From positions 496,001-560,000 of the forward strand of contig NZ_JAOVZR010000001.1 in the NCBI RefSeq assembly GCF_026619415.1: a DNA stretch of 64,000 nucleotides. The letters are read 5' to 3'. The position numbers were made by a program, and so were the translations under genes. Positions within the stretch are counted from its first letter, which is position 1. Each line of letters begins with the position of its first letter. Source of the stretch: Hoeflea algicola (GTDB lineage Bacteria > Pseudomonadota > Alphaproteobacteria > Rhizobiales > Rhizobiaceae). The notes below the pieces were generated by a model. That model had not been told where the DNA came from. It worked only from the letters and a program-made list of their open reading frames with translations, and did not search any database. Below, in pieces: positions 1 through 11,588 of this stretch.

Positions 1-114
1 CCGTGGTGCGCGCACAATATGGTGATTATCGGACCGCGGAATGGGGAAGGCGGTGTTGCGGGTCTTATGGACCTGGGACGGCAACCGCGTCACCACGCAA
101 GTGCGGAAGGAGTG

Positions 115-411
115 TCAGTCGAAAGCAATGACTGCGACTTCGCCTTCGAGCGCACCCTGATAAGCCGACGCATGCGGTTCTTCGTCGGGCATTCCGCCCA
201 TCAGGCCGATCTGGTTGAGGTCGGCCTCGGCAAATCCTTTGGCCGACAGCGCGTCGAGGCAATGTCGCACTGCGGTGTCTTCATCGGGCGCGACGATGAG
301 CACGTGAAAAGGCCGTTTCTCGCCGCCTTTTTGCCGGTTCACCTGGCCAATGATGATGAAGACGGTTGCCGTGCCGCTGTCGTCGTTTTCATTGTCATTG
401 TCAAACTTCAT
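115..411 (-). CDS. conserved hypothetical protein, 98 aa
   Basis: I do not recognise a named domain. The protein begins MKFDNDNEND, has a hydrophobic beta-strand-like stretch (TVFIIIGQVN), and ends in a compact alpha/beta-looking region with a run of small and acidic residues. There is no signal peptide or membrane helix, so it is probably cytoplasmic. An upstream in-frame start would add 20 residues, but a GGAAAGG ribosome site lies just before the chosen ATG and the extension is of poor coding character. It is transcribed away from the neighbouring GlsB-type gene. Function unknown. Confidence 0.6.
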   Translation of the reverse strand: MKFDNDNENDDSGTATVFIIIGQVNRQKGGEKRPFHVLIVAPDEDTAVRHCLDALSAKGFAEADLNQIGLMGGMPDEEPHASAYQGALEGEVAVIAFD

Positions 412-683
412 GGCACCATCCTTTCCGCATTGGAGTAGGGCCTGTTTGTCATGTTGCAGGCGCGAAGGCAACGCGACTGCCCAGGTTCGGCTGATATCCT
501 CTGCACCAGCGCACAGACAACCTCTCTGTCACGCTTGCGGGCGGTTCGACTTCATGCTTCTCTGATTGAGCGAAGACCCCGGGCACCGCAGAGCCGCAAG
601 GCTGGCGCCGGGGAAGGGCGCTTTGGCGGGAATGTGCCCATCCGCCGTGCGCCCCGGTGTATAGGGCACGGGAGGGATGAGAA

Positions 684-938
684 ATGGATATCGGTAGTCT
701 TGTGGTTTTCCTGTTGATCGGCGCGGTCGCTGGTTGGCTTGCCGGCATCATCATGAAGGGCTTTGGTTTCGGGCTGATCGGCAATATCGTGGTCGGGATT
801 GTCGGCGCCTTCATCGCCGGTCTGGTGCTGCCGATGGTCGGCATCGCTATTGGTGGCGGCATAATCGGGTCTATCATTCATGCCACCATCGGCGCGGTGA
901 TCCTGTTGTTTATCATCGGGCTCGTCAAACGCGCCTGA
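684..938 (+). CDS. GlsB/YeaQ/YmgE family stress-response membrane protein
   Basis: This 84-aa protein is almost entirely hydrophobic and glycine-rich. About three membrane segments are visible (residues 4-24, 28-50 and 55-80), with the conserved opening GAVAGWLAGIIMKG typical of the transglycosylase-associated/YeaQ family. Family members are small inner-membrane proteins often induced by stress; the biochemical role is not established. A good GGAGGG ribosome site precedes the ATG. It appears monocistronic, followed by a 475-bp gene-free stretch before the str operon. Confidence 0.9.
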   Translation: MDIGSLVVFLLIGAVAGWLAGIIMKGFGFGLIGNIVVGIVGAFIAGLVLPMVGIAIGGGIIGSIIHATIGAVILLFIIGLVKRA

Positions 939-1413
939 GCAATCACAGAATCGGTCCGGGCGACTCGATTCGCCGTTCCGGTCAGCAGTCCCGGGTTTGA
1001 GCGGTTGTTTCATCCGAGTCGGCTGCTGCGGTACTTGTAGCCAAGCAATAAAGGCCGGGATTGGGACTTGCAGGCACAATTATCTGTCTCAGTAACGCGC
1101 AGGCGGTCCTCTTGCGACGGCAAAAGACGATTTTCTTCGCCATGGCCTTGACGGAATGGGGGAAGTCAGTAGTTACCGGCCACTGAGATCGATGTGAGGC
1201 GCTTTTCTCCGGGACGACACGTCCTGGAACTTGTCTCAAACAAGGTTCCAAACTGCACTGCGAACTGACAATGCTGCACGCATGACGCTGACGATTGCGT
1301 CCTCTGCTTTTTGGGGTCCTCCGGCAAAACCGGATCGGCCCTTGTTTTGCGCATACTGTTTGCAGGCATGGTGGTCCGAAAGGGCGAAACATGAATTCTA
1401 AAGGGATGGTTAC
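939..1413 (+). other. gene-free leader of the str operon
   Basis: No convincing gene lies in these 475 bp. rpoC, which often lies just upstream of rpsL in bacteria, is not here, so this stretch probably carries the promoter and leader for rpsL-rpsG-fusA-tuf. The best sigma70-like candidate is TTGACG at 1148-1153 and TAGTTA at 1170-1175 with a 16-bp spacer, which is weak. Minus-strand reading frames here have no recognisable content. Confidence 0.4.
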
Positions 1414-1785
1414 ATGCCAACTGTAAACCAGCTGATCCGCAAGCCGCGCCAGGCGCCGGTAAAGCGCAACAAGGTTCCCGCGCTGGAGCAGAATCCGCAG
1501 AAGCGCGGCGTTTGCACCCGTGTGTATACCACGACCCCGAAAAAGCCGAACTCGGCGCTTCGTAAGGTTGCAAAGATTCGCCTGACAAACGGCTACGAAG
1601 TGATCGGTTACATTCCGGGTGAAGGTCATAACCTTCAGGAACACTCGGTTGTGATGATCCGCGGCGGCCGCGTAAAGGATTTGCCCGGCGTGCGTTACCA
1701 CGTCATTCGCGGTGTTCTCGATACCCAGGGCGTCAAGAACCGCAAGCAGCGCCGCTCGAAGTACGGCGCCAAGCGTCCGAAGTAA
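1414..1785 (+). CDS. rpsL: 30S ribosomal protein S12
   Basis: The 123-aa protein is the normal S12 length and is colinear throughout. S12 sits at the decoding centre of the 30S subunit and monitors codon-anticodon pairing. The decoding loops are intact: [12 protein letters not shown] around residue 43 and [13 protein letters not shown] around residue 88. Lys43 and Lys88, the usual sites of streptomycin-resistance changes, are both lysine, so a sensitive-type S12 is predicted. The start follows an AAAGGG ribosome site. It is the first gene of the str operon, 68 nt before rpsG. Confidence 0.98.
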   Translation: MPTVNQLIRKPRQAPVKRNKVPALEQNPQKRGVCTRVYTTTPKKPNSALRKVAKIRLTNGYEVIGYIPGEGHNLQEHSVVMIRGGRVKDLPGVRYHVIRGVLDTQGVKNRKQRRSKYGAKRPK

Positions 1786-1853
1786 TTGTGTCGGCCAGTC
1801 GCGTCATTCCATGCGGCTGGCTGTTTCGACCCATCAGTTGAAAGACGAAAAGT

Positions 1854-2324
1854 ATGTCACGACGTCACAGTGCAGAAAAGCGTGAGATCAACCCGGACCC
1901 GAAGTTCGGCGATCTGGTCATCACAAAGTTCATGAACGCCATCATGATGCACGGCAAGAAATCAGTTGCCGAGCAGATCGTCTATGGTGCGCTTGACCAG
2001 GTTGAGACCCGTTCCAAGTCGGAGCCGGTCACCCAGTTCCATACGGCGCTTGAAAATGTTGCGCCGCATGTGGAAGTGCGCTCCCGCCGGGTTGGTGGTG
2101 CTACCTACCAGGTGCCGGTTGATGTGCGTCCCGAGCGTCGTCAGGCGCTGGCCATTCGCTGGCTGATTGCTGCAGCGCGCAAGCGTAACGAGACCACCAT
2201 GGTTGAGCGCCTGTCGGGCGAACTCATGGATGCCGCAAACAACCGCGGCAGTGCAGTCAAGAAGCGGGAAGATACCCACAAGATGGCTGATGCCAACCGC
2301 GCATTCTCGCATTATCGCTGGTAA
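1854..2324 (+). CDS. rpsG: 30S ribosomal protein S7
   Basis: The 156-aa product is standard S7, the primary 16S rRNA binding protein that nucleates assembly of the 30S head and lines the E site. It opens [12 protein letters not shown], with the basic N-terminal arm, and ends with the conserved NRAFSHYRW. The C-terminus is of the short type. It lies between rpsL and fusA (29 nt downstream), the usual str order. The ribosome site is only weakly visible (GAAAGACG). Confidence 0.98.
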   Translation: MSRRHSAEKREINPDPKFGDLVITKFMNAIMMHGKKSVAEQIVYGALDQVETRSKSEPVTQFHTALENVAPHVEVRSRRVGGATYQVPVDVRPERRQALAIRWLIAAARKRNETTMVERLSGELMDAANNRGSAVKKREDTHKMADANRAFSHYRW

Positions 2325-2353
2325 CAACGACCCGCATTCGAAAGGCATTCAAG

Positions 2354-4444
2354 ATGGCGCGCGAATACGCAATCGAAGACTACCGAAATTTCGGCATTAT
2401 GGCGCATATCGACGCCGGCAAGACCACGACCACCGAGCGGGTGCTGTTTTATACCGGCAAGTCGCACAAGATCGGTGAAGTTCATGACGGTGCTGCCACC
2501 ATGGACTGGATGGAACAGGAGCAGGAGCGTGGTATTACCATTACCTCTGCTGCGACCACCACGTTCTGGAAGGGCCGCACCGGCAAGGTTTGCCACTTCA
2601 ATATCATCGACACCCCTGGTCACGTCGACTTCACCATTGAAGTTGAGCGTTCGCTGCGTGTGCTCGACGGTGCCATCGCGCTGCTTGATGCCAATGCCGG
2701 TGTTGAGCCGCAGACCGAAACGGTCTGGCGTCAGGCTGACAAGTACAATGTTCCGCGGATGATCTTCTGCAACAAGATGGACAAGACCGGCGCCGATTTC
2801 TATCGTTCGGTGTCGATGGTCAAGTCGCGTCTTGGTGCGATCCCGGTTGTCATGCAGCTGCCGATTGGCGCTGAAACCGAATTCAAGGGTGTTGTCGATC
2901 TGATCGAGATGAATGCGCTGGTCTGGCGTGATGAATCGCTTGGCGCTCAGTGGGACATTGTTGAGATCCCTGAAGATCTCAAGGAAAAGGCCGTGGAATA
3001 CCGCGAGCTGCTCATCGAAAATGCCGTGGAAGCCGACGAGGCTGCCATGGAGCGTTATCTCGAAGGAACGATGCCGGACAATGACGAATTGCGCGCACTG
3101 GTTCGCAAGGGCACCATCGCCGTTCAGTTCTTCCCGATGTTCTGCGGTTCGGCCTTCAAGAACAAGGGCGTTCAGCCGCTTCTCGACGCAGTTGTCGAAT
3201 ATCTGCCGAGCCCGATTGATGTTCCTGCCATCGAAGGCATCGACGTCAAGACCGAAGAAGAAACGACCCGGCCCGCTTCCGATGAAGCGCCGCTGTCGAT
3301 GCTGGCCTTCAAGGTAATGAATGACCCCTTCGTCGGTTCGCTTACCTTCGCACGGATCTATTCCGGCAAGCTCGAGAAGGGCTCGTCGGTCATGAACACC
3401 GTCAAGGACAAGCGCGAGCGCGTCGGTCGCATGTTGCAGATGCACTCGAATTCCCGTGAGGACATCGAGGAAGCATTTGCCGGTGATATCGTTGCACTTG
3501 CCGGCCTCAAGGAAACCACCACGGGTGATACACTGTGTGATCCGCTCAAGCCGGTGATCCTCGAGCGTATGGAATTCCCTGAGCCGGTCATTCAGATCGC
3601 GATCGAGCCGAAGACCAAGGGCGACCAGGAAAAGATGGGCCTCGCGCTCAACCGTCTGGCTGCCGAAGATCCTTCGTTCCGCGTCAAGACCGACGAGGAA
3701 TCGGGTCAGACCATCATTGCAGGCATGGGCGAATTGCATCTGGACATCCTCGTTGACCGTATGCGTCGCGAGTTCAAGGTCGAAGCCAACGTCGGTGCGC
3801 CGCAGGTTGCTTACCGTGAATCGATTACCAAGGCTTACGAAGCCGATTACACCCACAAGAAGCAGTCGGGTGGTTCGGGTCAGTTCGCACGGGTCAAAAT
3901 CCGTTTCGAGCCGAACGACGAGACCGAAGAGTTCATCTTCGAATCCAAGGTCGTCGGTGGTTCGGTTCCCAAGGAATACATCCCGGGTGTCCAGAAGGGC
4001 ATCAACAGCGTGATGAATTCCGGACCGCTTGCCGGCTTCCCGATGCTGGGTATCAAGGCAACCTTGATCGATGGCGCCTACCACGATGTGGACTCCAGTG
4101 TCCTCGCCTTCGAAATTGCCGGTCGCGCCTGCTTCCGCGAAAATTCGAAGTTCATGGGCCCGCAACTGCTCGAGCCAATCATGGCCGTTGAAGTTGTGAC
4201 CCCTGAAGATTACGTCGGTGACGTGATTGGCGACTTGAACTCCCGCCGTGGTCAGATCCAGGGGCAGGAAATGCGCGGCATCGCCGTGGTCATTGACGCT
4301 CATGTGCCGCTGGCCAACATGTTCAAATACGTTGATACGCTGCGCTCGATGTCGCAAGGCCGCGCCCAGTACACGATGACGTTTGATCACTACGCGGCGG
4401 TTCCGTCGAATGTCTCCCAGGAGATCCAGGCGAAATACGCATAA
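2354..4444 (+). CDS. fusA: elongation factor G
   Basis: The 696-aa protein is a full-length EF-G, the GTPase that drives tRNA-mRNA translocation and, with RRF, ribosome recycling. The P-loop is AHIDAGKT (residues 17-24), G3 is DTPGHVDF and G4 is NKMDKTGAD. The G' insert and domains II-V follow without interruption. An AAAGG-type ribosome site precedes the ATG. It is third in the str operon. A 102-bp spacer able to form a long hairpin separates it from tuf. Confidence 0.98.
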   Translation: MAREYAIEDYRNFGIMAHIDAGKTTTTERVLFYTGKSHKIGEVHDGAATMDWMEQEQERGITITSAATTTFWKGRTGKVCHFNIIDTPGHVDFTIEVERSLRVLDGAIALLDANAGVEPQTETVWRQADKYNVPRMIFCNKMDKTGADFYRSVSMVKSRLGAIPVVMQLPIGAETEFKGVVDLIEMNALVWRDESLGAQWDIVEIPEDLKEKAVEYRELLIENAVEADEAAMERYLEGTMPDNDELRALVRKGTIAVQFFPMFCGSAFKNKGVQPLLDAVVEYLPSPIDVPAIEGIDVKTEEETTRPASDEAPLSMLAFKVMNDPFVGSLTFARIYSGKLEKGSSVMNTVKDKRERVGRMLQMHSNSREDIEEAFAGDIVALAGLKETTTGDTLCDPLKPVILERMEFPEPVIQIAIEPKTKGDQEKMGLALNRLAAEDPSFRVKTDEESGQTIIAGMGELHLDILVDRMRREFKVEANVGAPQVAYRESITKAYEADYTHKKQSGGSGQFARVKIRFEPNDETEEFIFESKVVGGSVPKEYIPGVQKGINSVMNSGPLAGFPMLGIKATLIDGAYHDVDSSVLAFEIAGRACFRENSKFMGPQLLEPIMAVEVVTPEDYVGDVIGDLNSRRGQIQGQEMRGIAVVIDAHVPLANMFKYVDTLRSMSQGRAQYTMTFDHYAAVPSNVSQEIQAKYA

Positions 4445-4456
4445 TTTGCCGGACTG

Positions 4457-4486
4457 CCGGGCCCGCGTCCCACGACGCCGGCCCGG
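4457..4486 (+). promoter_or_regulatory. GC-rich hairpin between fusA and tuf
   Basis: The arms 4457-4469 and 4474-4486 pair at 12 of 13 positions around a 4-nt CCAC loop. No T-tract follows, so it is not a classic intrinsic terminator. It could slow transcription, act as a processing site or stabilise the tuf mRNA. The structure is seen in the sequence; the role is inferred. Confidence 0.45.
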
Positions 4487-4546
4487 ACCGGAGACCGAAA
4501 CTGTAAATTGCCCCGCAACGGGCTGAATGAGAATGGAGAGCCGACG

Positions 4547-5722
<1,176 letters not shown>

Positions 5723-5793
5723 TAAACTGGGTCAGGTCGCGCGGTTCGGGCAAACCGGATCGCGCGGTCCTCACACAAGCAAGGACAATTCGA

Positions 5794-6102
5794 ATGAACG
5801 GTCAGAACATCCGCATCCGCCTCAAGGCGTTTGACCACCGGATCCTTGATGCCTCCACGCGTGAAATCGTGTCGACGGCAAAGCGGACCGGCGCGAGCGT
5901 CCGCGGCCCGGTCCCGCTGCCGACCCGGATCGAAAAATTTACGGTCAACCGCTCGCCGCACATCGACAAGAAGAGCCGCGAGCAGTTCGAAATGCGCACC
6001 CACAAGCGCCTTCTCGATATTGTTGATCCGACCCCGCAGACCGTTGATGCGCTTATGAAGCTGGATCTCGCCGCGGGTGTTGATGTGGAAATCAAGCTTT
6101 AA
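5794..6102 (+). CDS. rpsJ: 30S ribosomal protein S10 (NusE)
   Basis: The 102-aa S10 protein opens with the conserved [15 protein letters not shown] and ends in GVDVEIKL. S10 sits in the 30S head and also serves as NusE, the NusB partner in rRNA antitermination. An AAGGA ribosome site lies upstream. It is the first gene of the S10-type cluster, but the short 71-bp gap after tuf leaves room for readthrough from the str genes. Confidence 0.98.
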   Translation: MNGQNIRIRLKAFDHRILDASTREIVSTAKRTGASVRGPVPLPTRIEKFTVNRSPHIDKKSREQFEMRTHKRLLDIVDPTPQTVDALMKLDLAAGVDVEIKL

Positions 6103-6180
6103 GGCCCAGGGCCTTAAGGACAGGGAACGAGGCAGGTAGGGGCGAGGCCCCGACAGGCTCATCTCAAGAGGAATGAACCG

Positions 6181-6885
6181 ATGCGTTCAGGTGTGATTGC
6201 ACAAAAAGTGGGAATGACCCGGGTCTACAACGACGCCGGAGACCATATCCCCGTTACCGTCCTGCGGATGGAAAACTGCCAGGTGGTAGCCCAGCGTACG
6301 GAAGAGAAGAACGGCTATACCGCTGTTCAGCTCGGCGCTGGCGTCGCCAAGGTCAAGAATACGTCCAAGGCCATGCGCGGTAACTTCGCCATTGCCAATG
6401 TCGAACCCAAGGCCAAGCTGGTCGAGTTCCGTGTGAGCTCGGACAACTTGATCGATGTCGGTTCGGAAATTGCAGCGAGTCATTTCGTTGCCGGCCAGTT
6501 GGTCGATGTTTCCGGTGTCACTCAGGGTAAAGGCTTTGCCGGCGCCATGAAGCGCCACGGCTTCGGCGGTCTTCGCGCCACCCACGGCGTTTCGGTTTCG
6601 CACCGTTCGCACGGCTCGACCGGTTCCAACCAGGATCCGGGCAAGGTCTGGAAGGGTAAGAAGATGGCTGGCCACATGGGTAGTACCCGCGTGACCACGC
6701 AGAATCTCGAAATTGTCTCGACCGATGTCGATCGCGGCCTGATCCTGATCAAGGGTGCGGTTCCGGGCTCCAAGGGTGCCTGGATCGTTGTTCGCGACGC
6801 CGTCAAGTCCGGTATCCCGGCTGATGCGCCCCTTCCTGCGGCGCTTCGCGCGGCAGCCAACGTATCGAATGAGGGAGCCGAATAA
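6181..6885 (+). CDS. rplC: 50S ribosomal protein L3
   Basis: The 234-aa protein is L3, an early-assembly 23S rRNA binder whose loop reaches the peptidyl-transferase centre. The central loop [20 protein letters not shown] and the following MAGHMG segment are conserved. It is about 25 residues longer than E. coli L3 because of an Ala-rich C-terminal tail (from about residue 210), a common alphaproteobacterial feature. An AAGAGGAA ribosome site precedes it. Its stop overlaps the rplD start by one base, indicating translational coupling. Confidence 0.98.
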   Translation: MRSGVIAQKVGMTRVYNDAGDHIPVTVLRMENCQVVAQRTEEKNGYTAVQLGAGVAKVKNTSKAMRGNFAIANVEPKAKLVEFRVSSDNLIDVGSEIAASHFVAGQLVDVSGVTQGKGFAGAMKRHGFGGLRATHGVSVSHRSHGSTGSNQDPGKVWKGKKMAGHMGSTRVTTQNLEIVSTDVDRGLILIKGAVPGSKGAWIVVRDAVKSGIPADAPLPAALRAAANVSNEGAE

Positions 6886-7505
6886 TGGATCTTACCGTCA
6901 CCACCCTCGAGGGCAAGGACGCAGGAAAGATTTCGCTTTCCGACGCGATCTTCGGTCTCGAGCCGCGTCAGGATCTGATCCAGCGCATCGTGCGCTGGCA
7001 GCTTGCAAAGAAGCAGCAGGGCGGTCACAAGACCCTCAGCCGCTCGGAAATTGCTCGCACCGGCGCCAAGATGTTCAAGCAGAAGGGTACGGGCCGCGCC
7101 CGTCACCACGCTGCAAGTGCACCGCAGTTTCGTGGCGGCGGCCGGGCTCATGGTCCGGTTCTTCGCAGCCACGCCCATGACCTTCCCAAGAAGGTGAGGG
7201 CACTTGGCCTGCGGCATGCGCTTTCAGCCAAGTTTGCAGCATCTGAGATCATCGTCGTTGATAGCCTTTCGGCTTCCGATCCGAAGACCAAGGCGCTGGC
7301 CGGTTCGCTGAGCAAGCTCGGCCTCGTCAACGCCCTGTTCATCGGCGGCGCCGAGGTTGACAAGAATTTCAGCCTCGCAGCGGCCAACATTCCCAATGTC
7401 GATGTGTTGCCGATCCAGGGCATCAATGTTTACGACATCTTGCGTCGCGGCAAGCTGGTCTTGTCCAAGGACGCTATCGCGGCCCTGGAGGAGCGCTTCA
7501 AATGA
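6885..7505 (+). CDS. rplD: 50S ribosomal protein L4
   Basis: The 206-aa product is L4. The long basic loop (residues about 60-90, [14 protein letters not shown] onward) reaches the exit-tunnel wall, and the globular domain binds 23S domain I. In E. coli L4 also represses the S10 operon; whether that holds here cannot be seen. It shares one base with rplC and overlaps rplW by four bases (ATGA), so the three genes are tightly coupled. Confidence 0.98.
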   Translation: MDLTVTTLEGKDAGKISLSDAIFGLEPRQDLIQRIVRWQLAKKQQGGHKTLSRSEIARTGAKMFKQKGTGRARHHAASAPQFRGGGRAHGPVLRSHAHDLPKKVRALGLRHALSAKFAASEIIVVDSLSASDPKTKALAGSLSKLGLVNALFIGGAEVDKNFSLAAANIPNVDVLPIQGINVYDILRRGKLVLSKDAIAALEERFK

Positions 7506-7795
7506 CGGACATTCGCCATTATGATGTGATCGTCTCTCCGTCGATCACTGAAAAATCAACTTTGGTATCTGAACAGAACCAGGTTGTCTTCAACGTCGCC
7601 CGGCGTGCTACCAAGCCTCAAATCAAGGCTGCGGTCGAAGCGCTGTTCGGTGTCAAGGTTACTGCGGTCAACACGCTGCTGCGCAAGGGTAAGACCAAGC
7701 GCTTCCGGGGTATCGCGGGCCGCCAGTCAGACGTGAAAAAGGCGTATGTGACACTTGCCGAAGGCCAGTCGATCGACGTCTCCACCGGTCTGTAA
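7502..7795 (+). CDS. rplW: 50S ribosomal protein L23
   Basis: The 97-aa protein is L23, which rings the polypeptide exit and is the docking site for trigger factor and SRP. It carries the conserved [19 protein letters not shown] opening and the [18 protein letters not shown] hairpin segment. It starts inside the rplD stop region (4-nt overlap) and is followed by rplB after 39 nt. Confidence 0.98.
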   Translation: MTDIRHYDVIVSPSITEKSTLVSEQNQVVFNVARRATKPQIKAAVEALFGVKVTAVNTLLRKGKTKRFRGIAGRQSDVKKAYVTLAEGQSIDVSTGL

Positions 7796-7834
7796 GGACT
7801 GCGCGGGAATAAGCCCTCAAAAGGGAACAGGAAA

Positions 7835-8671
7835 ATGGCACTGAAAAGTTACAATCCGACGACCCCGAGCCAGCGTCAGCTGGTCATCGTTGATCGTTCG
7901 GGTCTTCATCGCGGAAAGCCGGTCAAGTCCTTGACGCAGGGCCTTCACAGCAAGGGTGGCCGTAACAACCACGGCCGGGTTACAGCCCAGTCGATTGGTG
8001 GTGGTCACAAGCGCACTTACCGCATGGTTGATTTCAAGCGTCGCAAGTTCGACGTTGAGGCGACTGTCGAGCGTATGGAATACGACCCCAACCGGTCGGC
8101 CTTCATCGCTCTGATCACCTATGCCGACGGCGAGAAGTCCTATATTCTCGCACCGCAGCGTCTGACTGCCGGTGACAAGGTGATTTCGTCCGACAAGGCT
8201 GTGGACGTGAAGCCAGGCAATTGCATGCCGCTTCAGTTCATGCCGGTTGGCACGATCGTCCACAATATCGAGATGAAGCCGGCCAAGGGCGGCCAGGTTG
8301 CCCGCTCTGCAGGCGGCTACGCTCAGTTGGTCGGTCGTGATCAGGGCATGGCAATCATGCGCTTGAACTCCGGCGAACAGCGCTTGGTTCAGGGTGCCTG
8401 CCTCGCCACTGTCGGCGCGGTGTCCAACCCGGACCACTCCAATATCAACGATGGCAAGGCCGGTCGGTCGCGCTGGAAGGGCAAGCGCCCGCATGTTCGC
8501 GGTGTCGCCATGAACCCGGTCGATCACCCGCACGGCGGCGGCGAAGGCCGCACCTCCGGTGGTCGTCACCCGGTTAGCCCCTGGGGCAAGCCGACCAAGG
8601 GCAAGCGCACGCGTTCGAACAAGTCGACTGACAAGTTCATCATGCGTTCGCGCCATCAGCGCAAGAAGTAA
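7835..8671 (+). CDS. rplB: 50S ribosomal protein L2
   Basis: The 278-aa product is L2, one of the most conserved 50S proteins and needed for subunit joining and peptidyl-transferase assembly. The hallmark [19 protein letters not shown] stretch near residue 228 carries the conserved histidine implicated in activity. The OB and SH3-like core and the basic C-terminal tail are intact. An AGGGAACAGGAAA leader with a strong ribosome site precedes the ATG. Confidence 0.98.
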   Translation: MALKSYNPTTPSQRQLVIVDRSGLHRGKPVKSLTQGLHSKGGRNNHGRVTAQSIGGGHKRTYRMVDFKRRKFDVEATVERMEYDPNRSAFIALITYADGEKSYILAPQRLTAGDKVISSDKAVDVKPGNCMPLQFMPVGTIVHNIEMKPAKGGQVARSAGGYAQLVGRDQGMAIMRLNSGEQRLVQGACLATVGAVSNPDHSNINDGKAGRSRWKGKRPHVRGVAMNPVDHPHGGGEGRTSGGRHPVSPWGKPTKGKRTRSNKSTDKFIMRSRHQRKK

Positions 8672-8686
8672 GAGAGGAAGTCTCCA

Positions 8687-8965
8687 ATGGCTCGTTCAGT
8701 ATGGAAAGGTCCGTTTGTTGACGGCTATCTTCTCAAGAAAGCTGAGAAGGTTCGCGAAGGCGGCCGCAACGAAGTGATCAAAATGTGGAGCCGCCGCTCC
8801 ACCATCATGCCGCAGTTCGTCGGCCTGACATTCGGCGTGTACAACGGAAGCAAGCACATTCCGGTCAACGTGTCCGAGGACATGGTCGGCCAGAAGTTTG
8901 GCGAATACTCCCCGACGCGGACGTATTATGGCCATGGCGCCGACAAGAAAGCGAAGAGGAAGTAA
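8687..8965 (+). CDS. rpsS: 30S ribosomal protein S19
   Basis: The 92-aa S19 protein begins [18 protein letters not shown] and contains the conserved [19 protein letters not shown] segment. It binds the 30S head with S13 and contacts the A-site tRNA bridge. It sits 15 nt after rplB and two nt before the rplV start. Confidence 0.98.
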   Translation: MARSVWKGPFVDGYLLKKAEKVREGGRNEVIKMWSRRSTIMPQFVGLTFGVYNGSKHIPVNVSEDMVGQKFGEYSPTRTYYGHGADKKAKRK

Positions 8966-8967
8966 CG

Positions 8968-9357
8968 ATGGGCAAGGCTAAAACCGAACGCCGGCTCAAG
9001 GACAACGAGGCGCAGGCAGTTGCCCGCACCATTCGTATCAGCCCGCAGAAGCTCAACCTGGTAGCCGCACTCATTCGCGGCAAGAAGGTTGACAAGGCGC
9101 TGGCCGAGCTTGAGTTTTCGCGCAAGCGTATCGCTTCGACCGTCAAGAAGACGCTTGAATCGGCGATCGCAAACGCCGAGAACAACCACGACCTTGATGT
9201 TGATTCGCTGATCGTTGCCGAAGCCTATGTCGGTAAGTCGATTGTCATGAAGCGCTTTCACGCTCGTGGCCGCGGTCGCGCCTCGCGGGTCGAAAAGCCA
9301 TTCGCGCATTTGACCATCGTCGTGCGTGAGATGGAAGCCAAAGAGGAGGCCGCGTAA
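8968..9357 (+). CDS. rplV: 50S ribosomal protein L22
   Basis: The 129-aa L22 protein starts at [15 protein letters not shown], two bases after the rpsS stop; an in-frame upstream extension overlapping rpsS by nearly 200 nt is rejected. The long beta-hairpin reaching the exit tunnel is recognisable ([20 protein letters not shown]). The stop overlaps the first base of rpsC (TAATG), so translation is probably coupled. Confidence 0.97.
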   Translation: MGKAKTERRLKDNEAQAVARTIRISPQKLNLVAALIRGKKVDKALAELEFSRKRIASTVKKTLESAIANAENNHDLDVDSLIVAEAYVGKSIVMKRFHARGRGRASRVEKPFAHLTIVVREMEAKEEAA

Positions 9358-10061
9358 TGGGTCAGAAAATCAATCCAATCGGTTTTCGCCTCGGCATCAA
9401 CCGTACCTGGGACAGCCGTTGGTTCGCCGACAACGCCGAATACGGCAAGCTGCTTCATGAAGATCTGAAGATCCGCAAGTACCTGCAGAACGAACTCAAG
9501 CAGGCTGGCGTTTCCAAGATCGTCATCGAACGCCCGCACAAGAAGTGCCGCGTCACCATTCACGCTGCCCGTCCTGGCCTGATCATTGGCAAGAAGGGTG
9601 CGGACATCGAAAAGCTGCGCCGCAAGCTTGGCGAAATGACCCAGTCGGAAACGCACCTCAACATTGTTGAAGTTCGCAAGCCGGAAGTCGACGCCACTTT
9701 GGTTGCGCAGTCTATTGCCCAGCAACTCGAGCGCCGTATTGCTTTCCGTCGCGCCATGAAGCGCTCGGTTCAGTCGGCCATGCGTCTTGGTGCCGAGGGC
9801 ATCAAAATCACCTGCGGCGGCCGTCTCGGCGGCGCGGAAATCGCGCGCACCGAATGGTACCGTGAGGGCCGGGTGCCGCTTCACACGCTGCGTGCCGACA
9901 TCGATTACGGCACGGCTGAAGCCAAGACCGCTTACGGAATTTGTGGCGTCAAGGTCTGGATCTTCAAGGGCGAAATTCTTGAGCATGATCCCATGGCGTC
10001 TGAACGTCGCGCTACGGAAGGCGACGCATCGGGCGGCAACCGCCGGCGCGAACACGCCTGA
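9357..10061 (+). CDS. rpsC: 30S ribosomal protein S3
   Basis: The 234-aa S3 protein has an N-terminal KH type-2 domain with the [15 protein letters not shown] signature (about residues 76-90) and a C-terminal domain containing [27 protein letters not shown] in pieces. It guards the mRNA entry channel and contributes to helicase activity. It starts at the last base of rplV and is followed by rplP after 35 nt. Confidence 0.98.
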   Translation: MGQKINPIGFRLGINRTWDSRWFADNAEYGKLLHEDLKIRKYLQNELKQAGVSKIVIERPHKKCRVTIHAARPGLIIGKKGADIEKLRRKLGEMTQSETHLNIVEVRKPEVDATLVAQSIAQQLERRIAFRRAMKRSVQSAMRLGAEGIKITCGGRLGGAEIARTEWYREGRVPLHTLRADIDYGTAEAKTAYGICGVKVWIFKGEILEHDPMASERRATEGDASGGNRRREHA

Positions 10062-10096
10062 TCTTGCGCCAGGCAGACAATTCGGAGAATTAGACA

Positions 10097-10510
10097 ATGT
10101 TGCAGCCAAAGCGTACTAAGTACCGCAAGCAGTTCAAGGGCCGCATCAAGGGCGTGGCCAAGGGCGGCTCGGACTTGAATTTCGGAGCTTACGGCTTGAA
10201 GGCACAGGAGCCCGATCGCGTCAATGCACGTCAGATCGAAGCAGCTCGTCGCGCCATCACCCGTCACATGAAGCGTGCCGGCCGTGTTTGGATCCGCATC
10301 TTCCCGGACGTGCCTGTCACATCCAAGCCGACGGAAGTCCGCATGGGTAAGGGCAAGGGTTCGGTTGATTACTGGGCGGCCAAGGTCAAGCCCGGACGGA
10401 TCATGTTCGAAATCGACGGCGTCAGCGAAGAGCTTGCCCGTGAAGCCCTGCGTCTCGGCGCAGCCAAGCTTTCGGTCAAGACCCGCTTCGTGCAGCGCAT
10501 CGCAGAGTAA
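10097..10510 (+). CDS. rplP: 50S ribosomal protein L16
   Basis: The 137-aa L16 protein opens [16 protein letters not shown] and includes [17 protein letters not shown] and the [11 protein letters not shown] loop that contacts the A- and P-site tRNA region. L16 is a late-assembly protein that organises the tRNA-binding sites of the 50S subunit. The length is typical. It is 11 nt upstream of rpmC. Confidence 0.98.
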   Translation: MLQPKRTKYRKQFKGRIKGVAKGGSDLNFGAYGLKAQEPDRVNARQIEAARRAITRHMKRAGRVWIRIFPDVPVTSKPTEVRMGKGKGSVDYWAAKVKPGRIMFEIDGVSEELAREALRLGAAKLSVKTRFVQRIAE

Positions 10511-10521
10511 GGAGACGGATC

Positions 10522-10722
10522 ATGAAAGCCGCAGATGTTCGCGCCATGAGCGTTGACCAACTCAATGACGAGCTTGCCAAGCTGAAGAAAGAGCAGTTCA
10601 ACCTGCGTTTCCAAGGTGCTACCGGACAGCTTGAAAAAACTTCGCGGGTCAGGGAAGTCCGCCGCGACGTCGCTCGCATCAAGACCATTGCCCGCCAGAA
10701 GGCGGCCGAATCCAAGGCCTAA
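10522..10722 (+). CDS. rpmC: 50S ribosomal protein L29
   Basis: This 66-aa helical protein has the L29 pattern: [22 protein letters not shown], then [16 protein letters not shown]29 sits near the tunnel exit beside L23. A GGAGACGG ribosome site precedes the start, and rpsQ follows after 12 nt. Confidence 0.97.
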   Translation: MKAADVRAMSVDQLNDELAKLKKEQFNLRFQGATGQLEKTSRVREVRRDVARIKTIARQKAAESKA

Positions 10723-10734
10723 GGACCGAAGAAC

Positions 10735-10974
10735 ATGCCAAAACGCATTCTGCAGGGCACTGTTGTCAGTGACAAGAACGAGAAGACCGTGGTTGTCCGC
10801 GTGGAACGCCGTTTCGCGCATCCGGTCATGCGGAAAATCGTGCGCCGCACGAAGAACTACAAGGCGCACGACGAAAACAACCAGCACAAGGTTGGCGACG
10901 AGGTTTCCATTCAGGAATGCGCGCCGATCTCAAAGGACAAACGCTGGACTGTCATCGAGACAGCCCAGGCTTGA
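10735..10974 (+). CDS. rpsQ: 30S ribosomal protein S17
   Basis: The 79-aa S17 protein has the OB-fold opening [20 protein letters not shown] and the [19 protein letters not shown] basic loop. It binds 16S helix 11 early in 30S assembly. It is the last gene of the S10-type segment; an unusually long 234-bp spacer with a perfect hairpin separates it from rplN. Confidence 0.98.
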   Translation: MPKRILQGTVVSDKNEKTVVVRVERRFAHPVMRKIVRRTKNYKAHDENNQHKVGDEVSIQECAPISKDKRWTVIETAQA

Positions 10975-11042
10975 ATGAACGGGATTTGAGGTGAGGCTAT
11001 TGCACCTTGTCGAGAATCCTGTATGAAGCAGGCCATTGGCGC

Positions 11043-11067
11043 AGAACGCCCGGGAATCGGGCGTTCT
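11043..11067 (+). promoter_or_regulatory. perfect 10-bp hairpin in the rpsQ-rplN spacer
   Basis: AGAACGCCCG at 11043-11052 and its exact complement at 11058-11067 flank a 5-nt loop (GGAAT). Only a short pyrimidine stretch (TCTGCTTTC) follows, so termination would be partial at best. It lies in the 234-bp gap between the S10 and spc gene groups, where it could attenuate transcription, be an RNase site, or be a small dispersed palindrome. No gene is seen in the rest of the gap. Confidence 0.5.
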
Positions 11068-11208
11068 TCTGCTTTCAGCGCATGGAAGGTCCGTTTGCGG
11101 AAACCACCTTGGCAATATCCTTCCCGCGCACAAAAGAATTGACTCATAAGCTGGCATAGGTGGCCTCTGCGCCCAACCGTGTCGGTAACAACAAGAAGGC
11201 GGCCTGAT

Positions 11209-11577
11209 ATGATTCAGATGCAAACAAACCTCGACGTCGCGGATAATTCCGGCGCTCGTCGTGTCATGTGCATCAAGGTTCTGGGCGGTTCCAAGCGGAA
11301 GTATGCTTCTATCGGCGACATCATTGTCGTCTCGATCAAGGAAGCCATTCCGCGCGGCCGCGTTAAGAAGGGTGATGTGATGAAGGCGGTTGTGGTTCGC
11401 ACAGCCAAGGACATCCGTCGCGCCGATGGCAGCGTCATCCGCTTTGACGGAAACGCAGCTGTCCTGATCGACAACAAGAAAGAGCCGATCGGCACCCGCA
11501 TCTTCGGACCGGTTCCGCGCGAATTGCGCGCCAAGAGCCACATGAAGATCATCTCCCTGGCTCCTGAAGTGCTGTAA
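11209..11577 (+). CDS. rplN: 50S ribosomal protein L14
   Basis: The 122-aa L14 protein starts [27 protein letters not shown], the universal L14 N-terminus; an in-frame start ten codons upstream is rejected for lack of conservation. L14 forms intersubunit bridges B5 and B8. It is the first gene of the spc-type segment and follows the hairpin-containing spacer. rplX starts 11 nt downstream. Confidence 0.98.
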   Translation: MIQMQTNLDVADNSGARRVMCIKVLGGSKRKYASIGDIIVVSIKEAIPRGRVKKGDVMKAVVVRTAKDIRRADGSVIRFDGNAAVLIDNKKEPIGTRIFGPVPRELRAKSHMKIISLAPEVL

Positions 11578-11588
11578 GGAACGAACCG

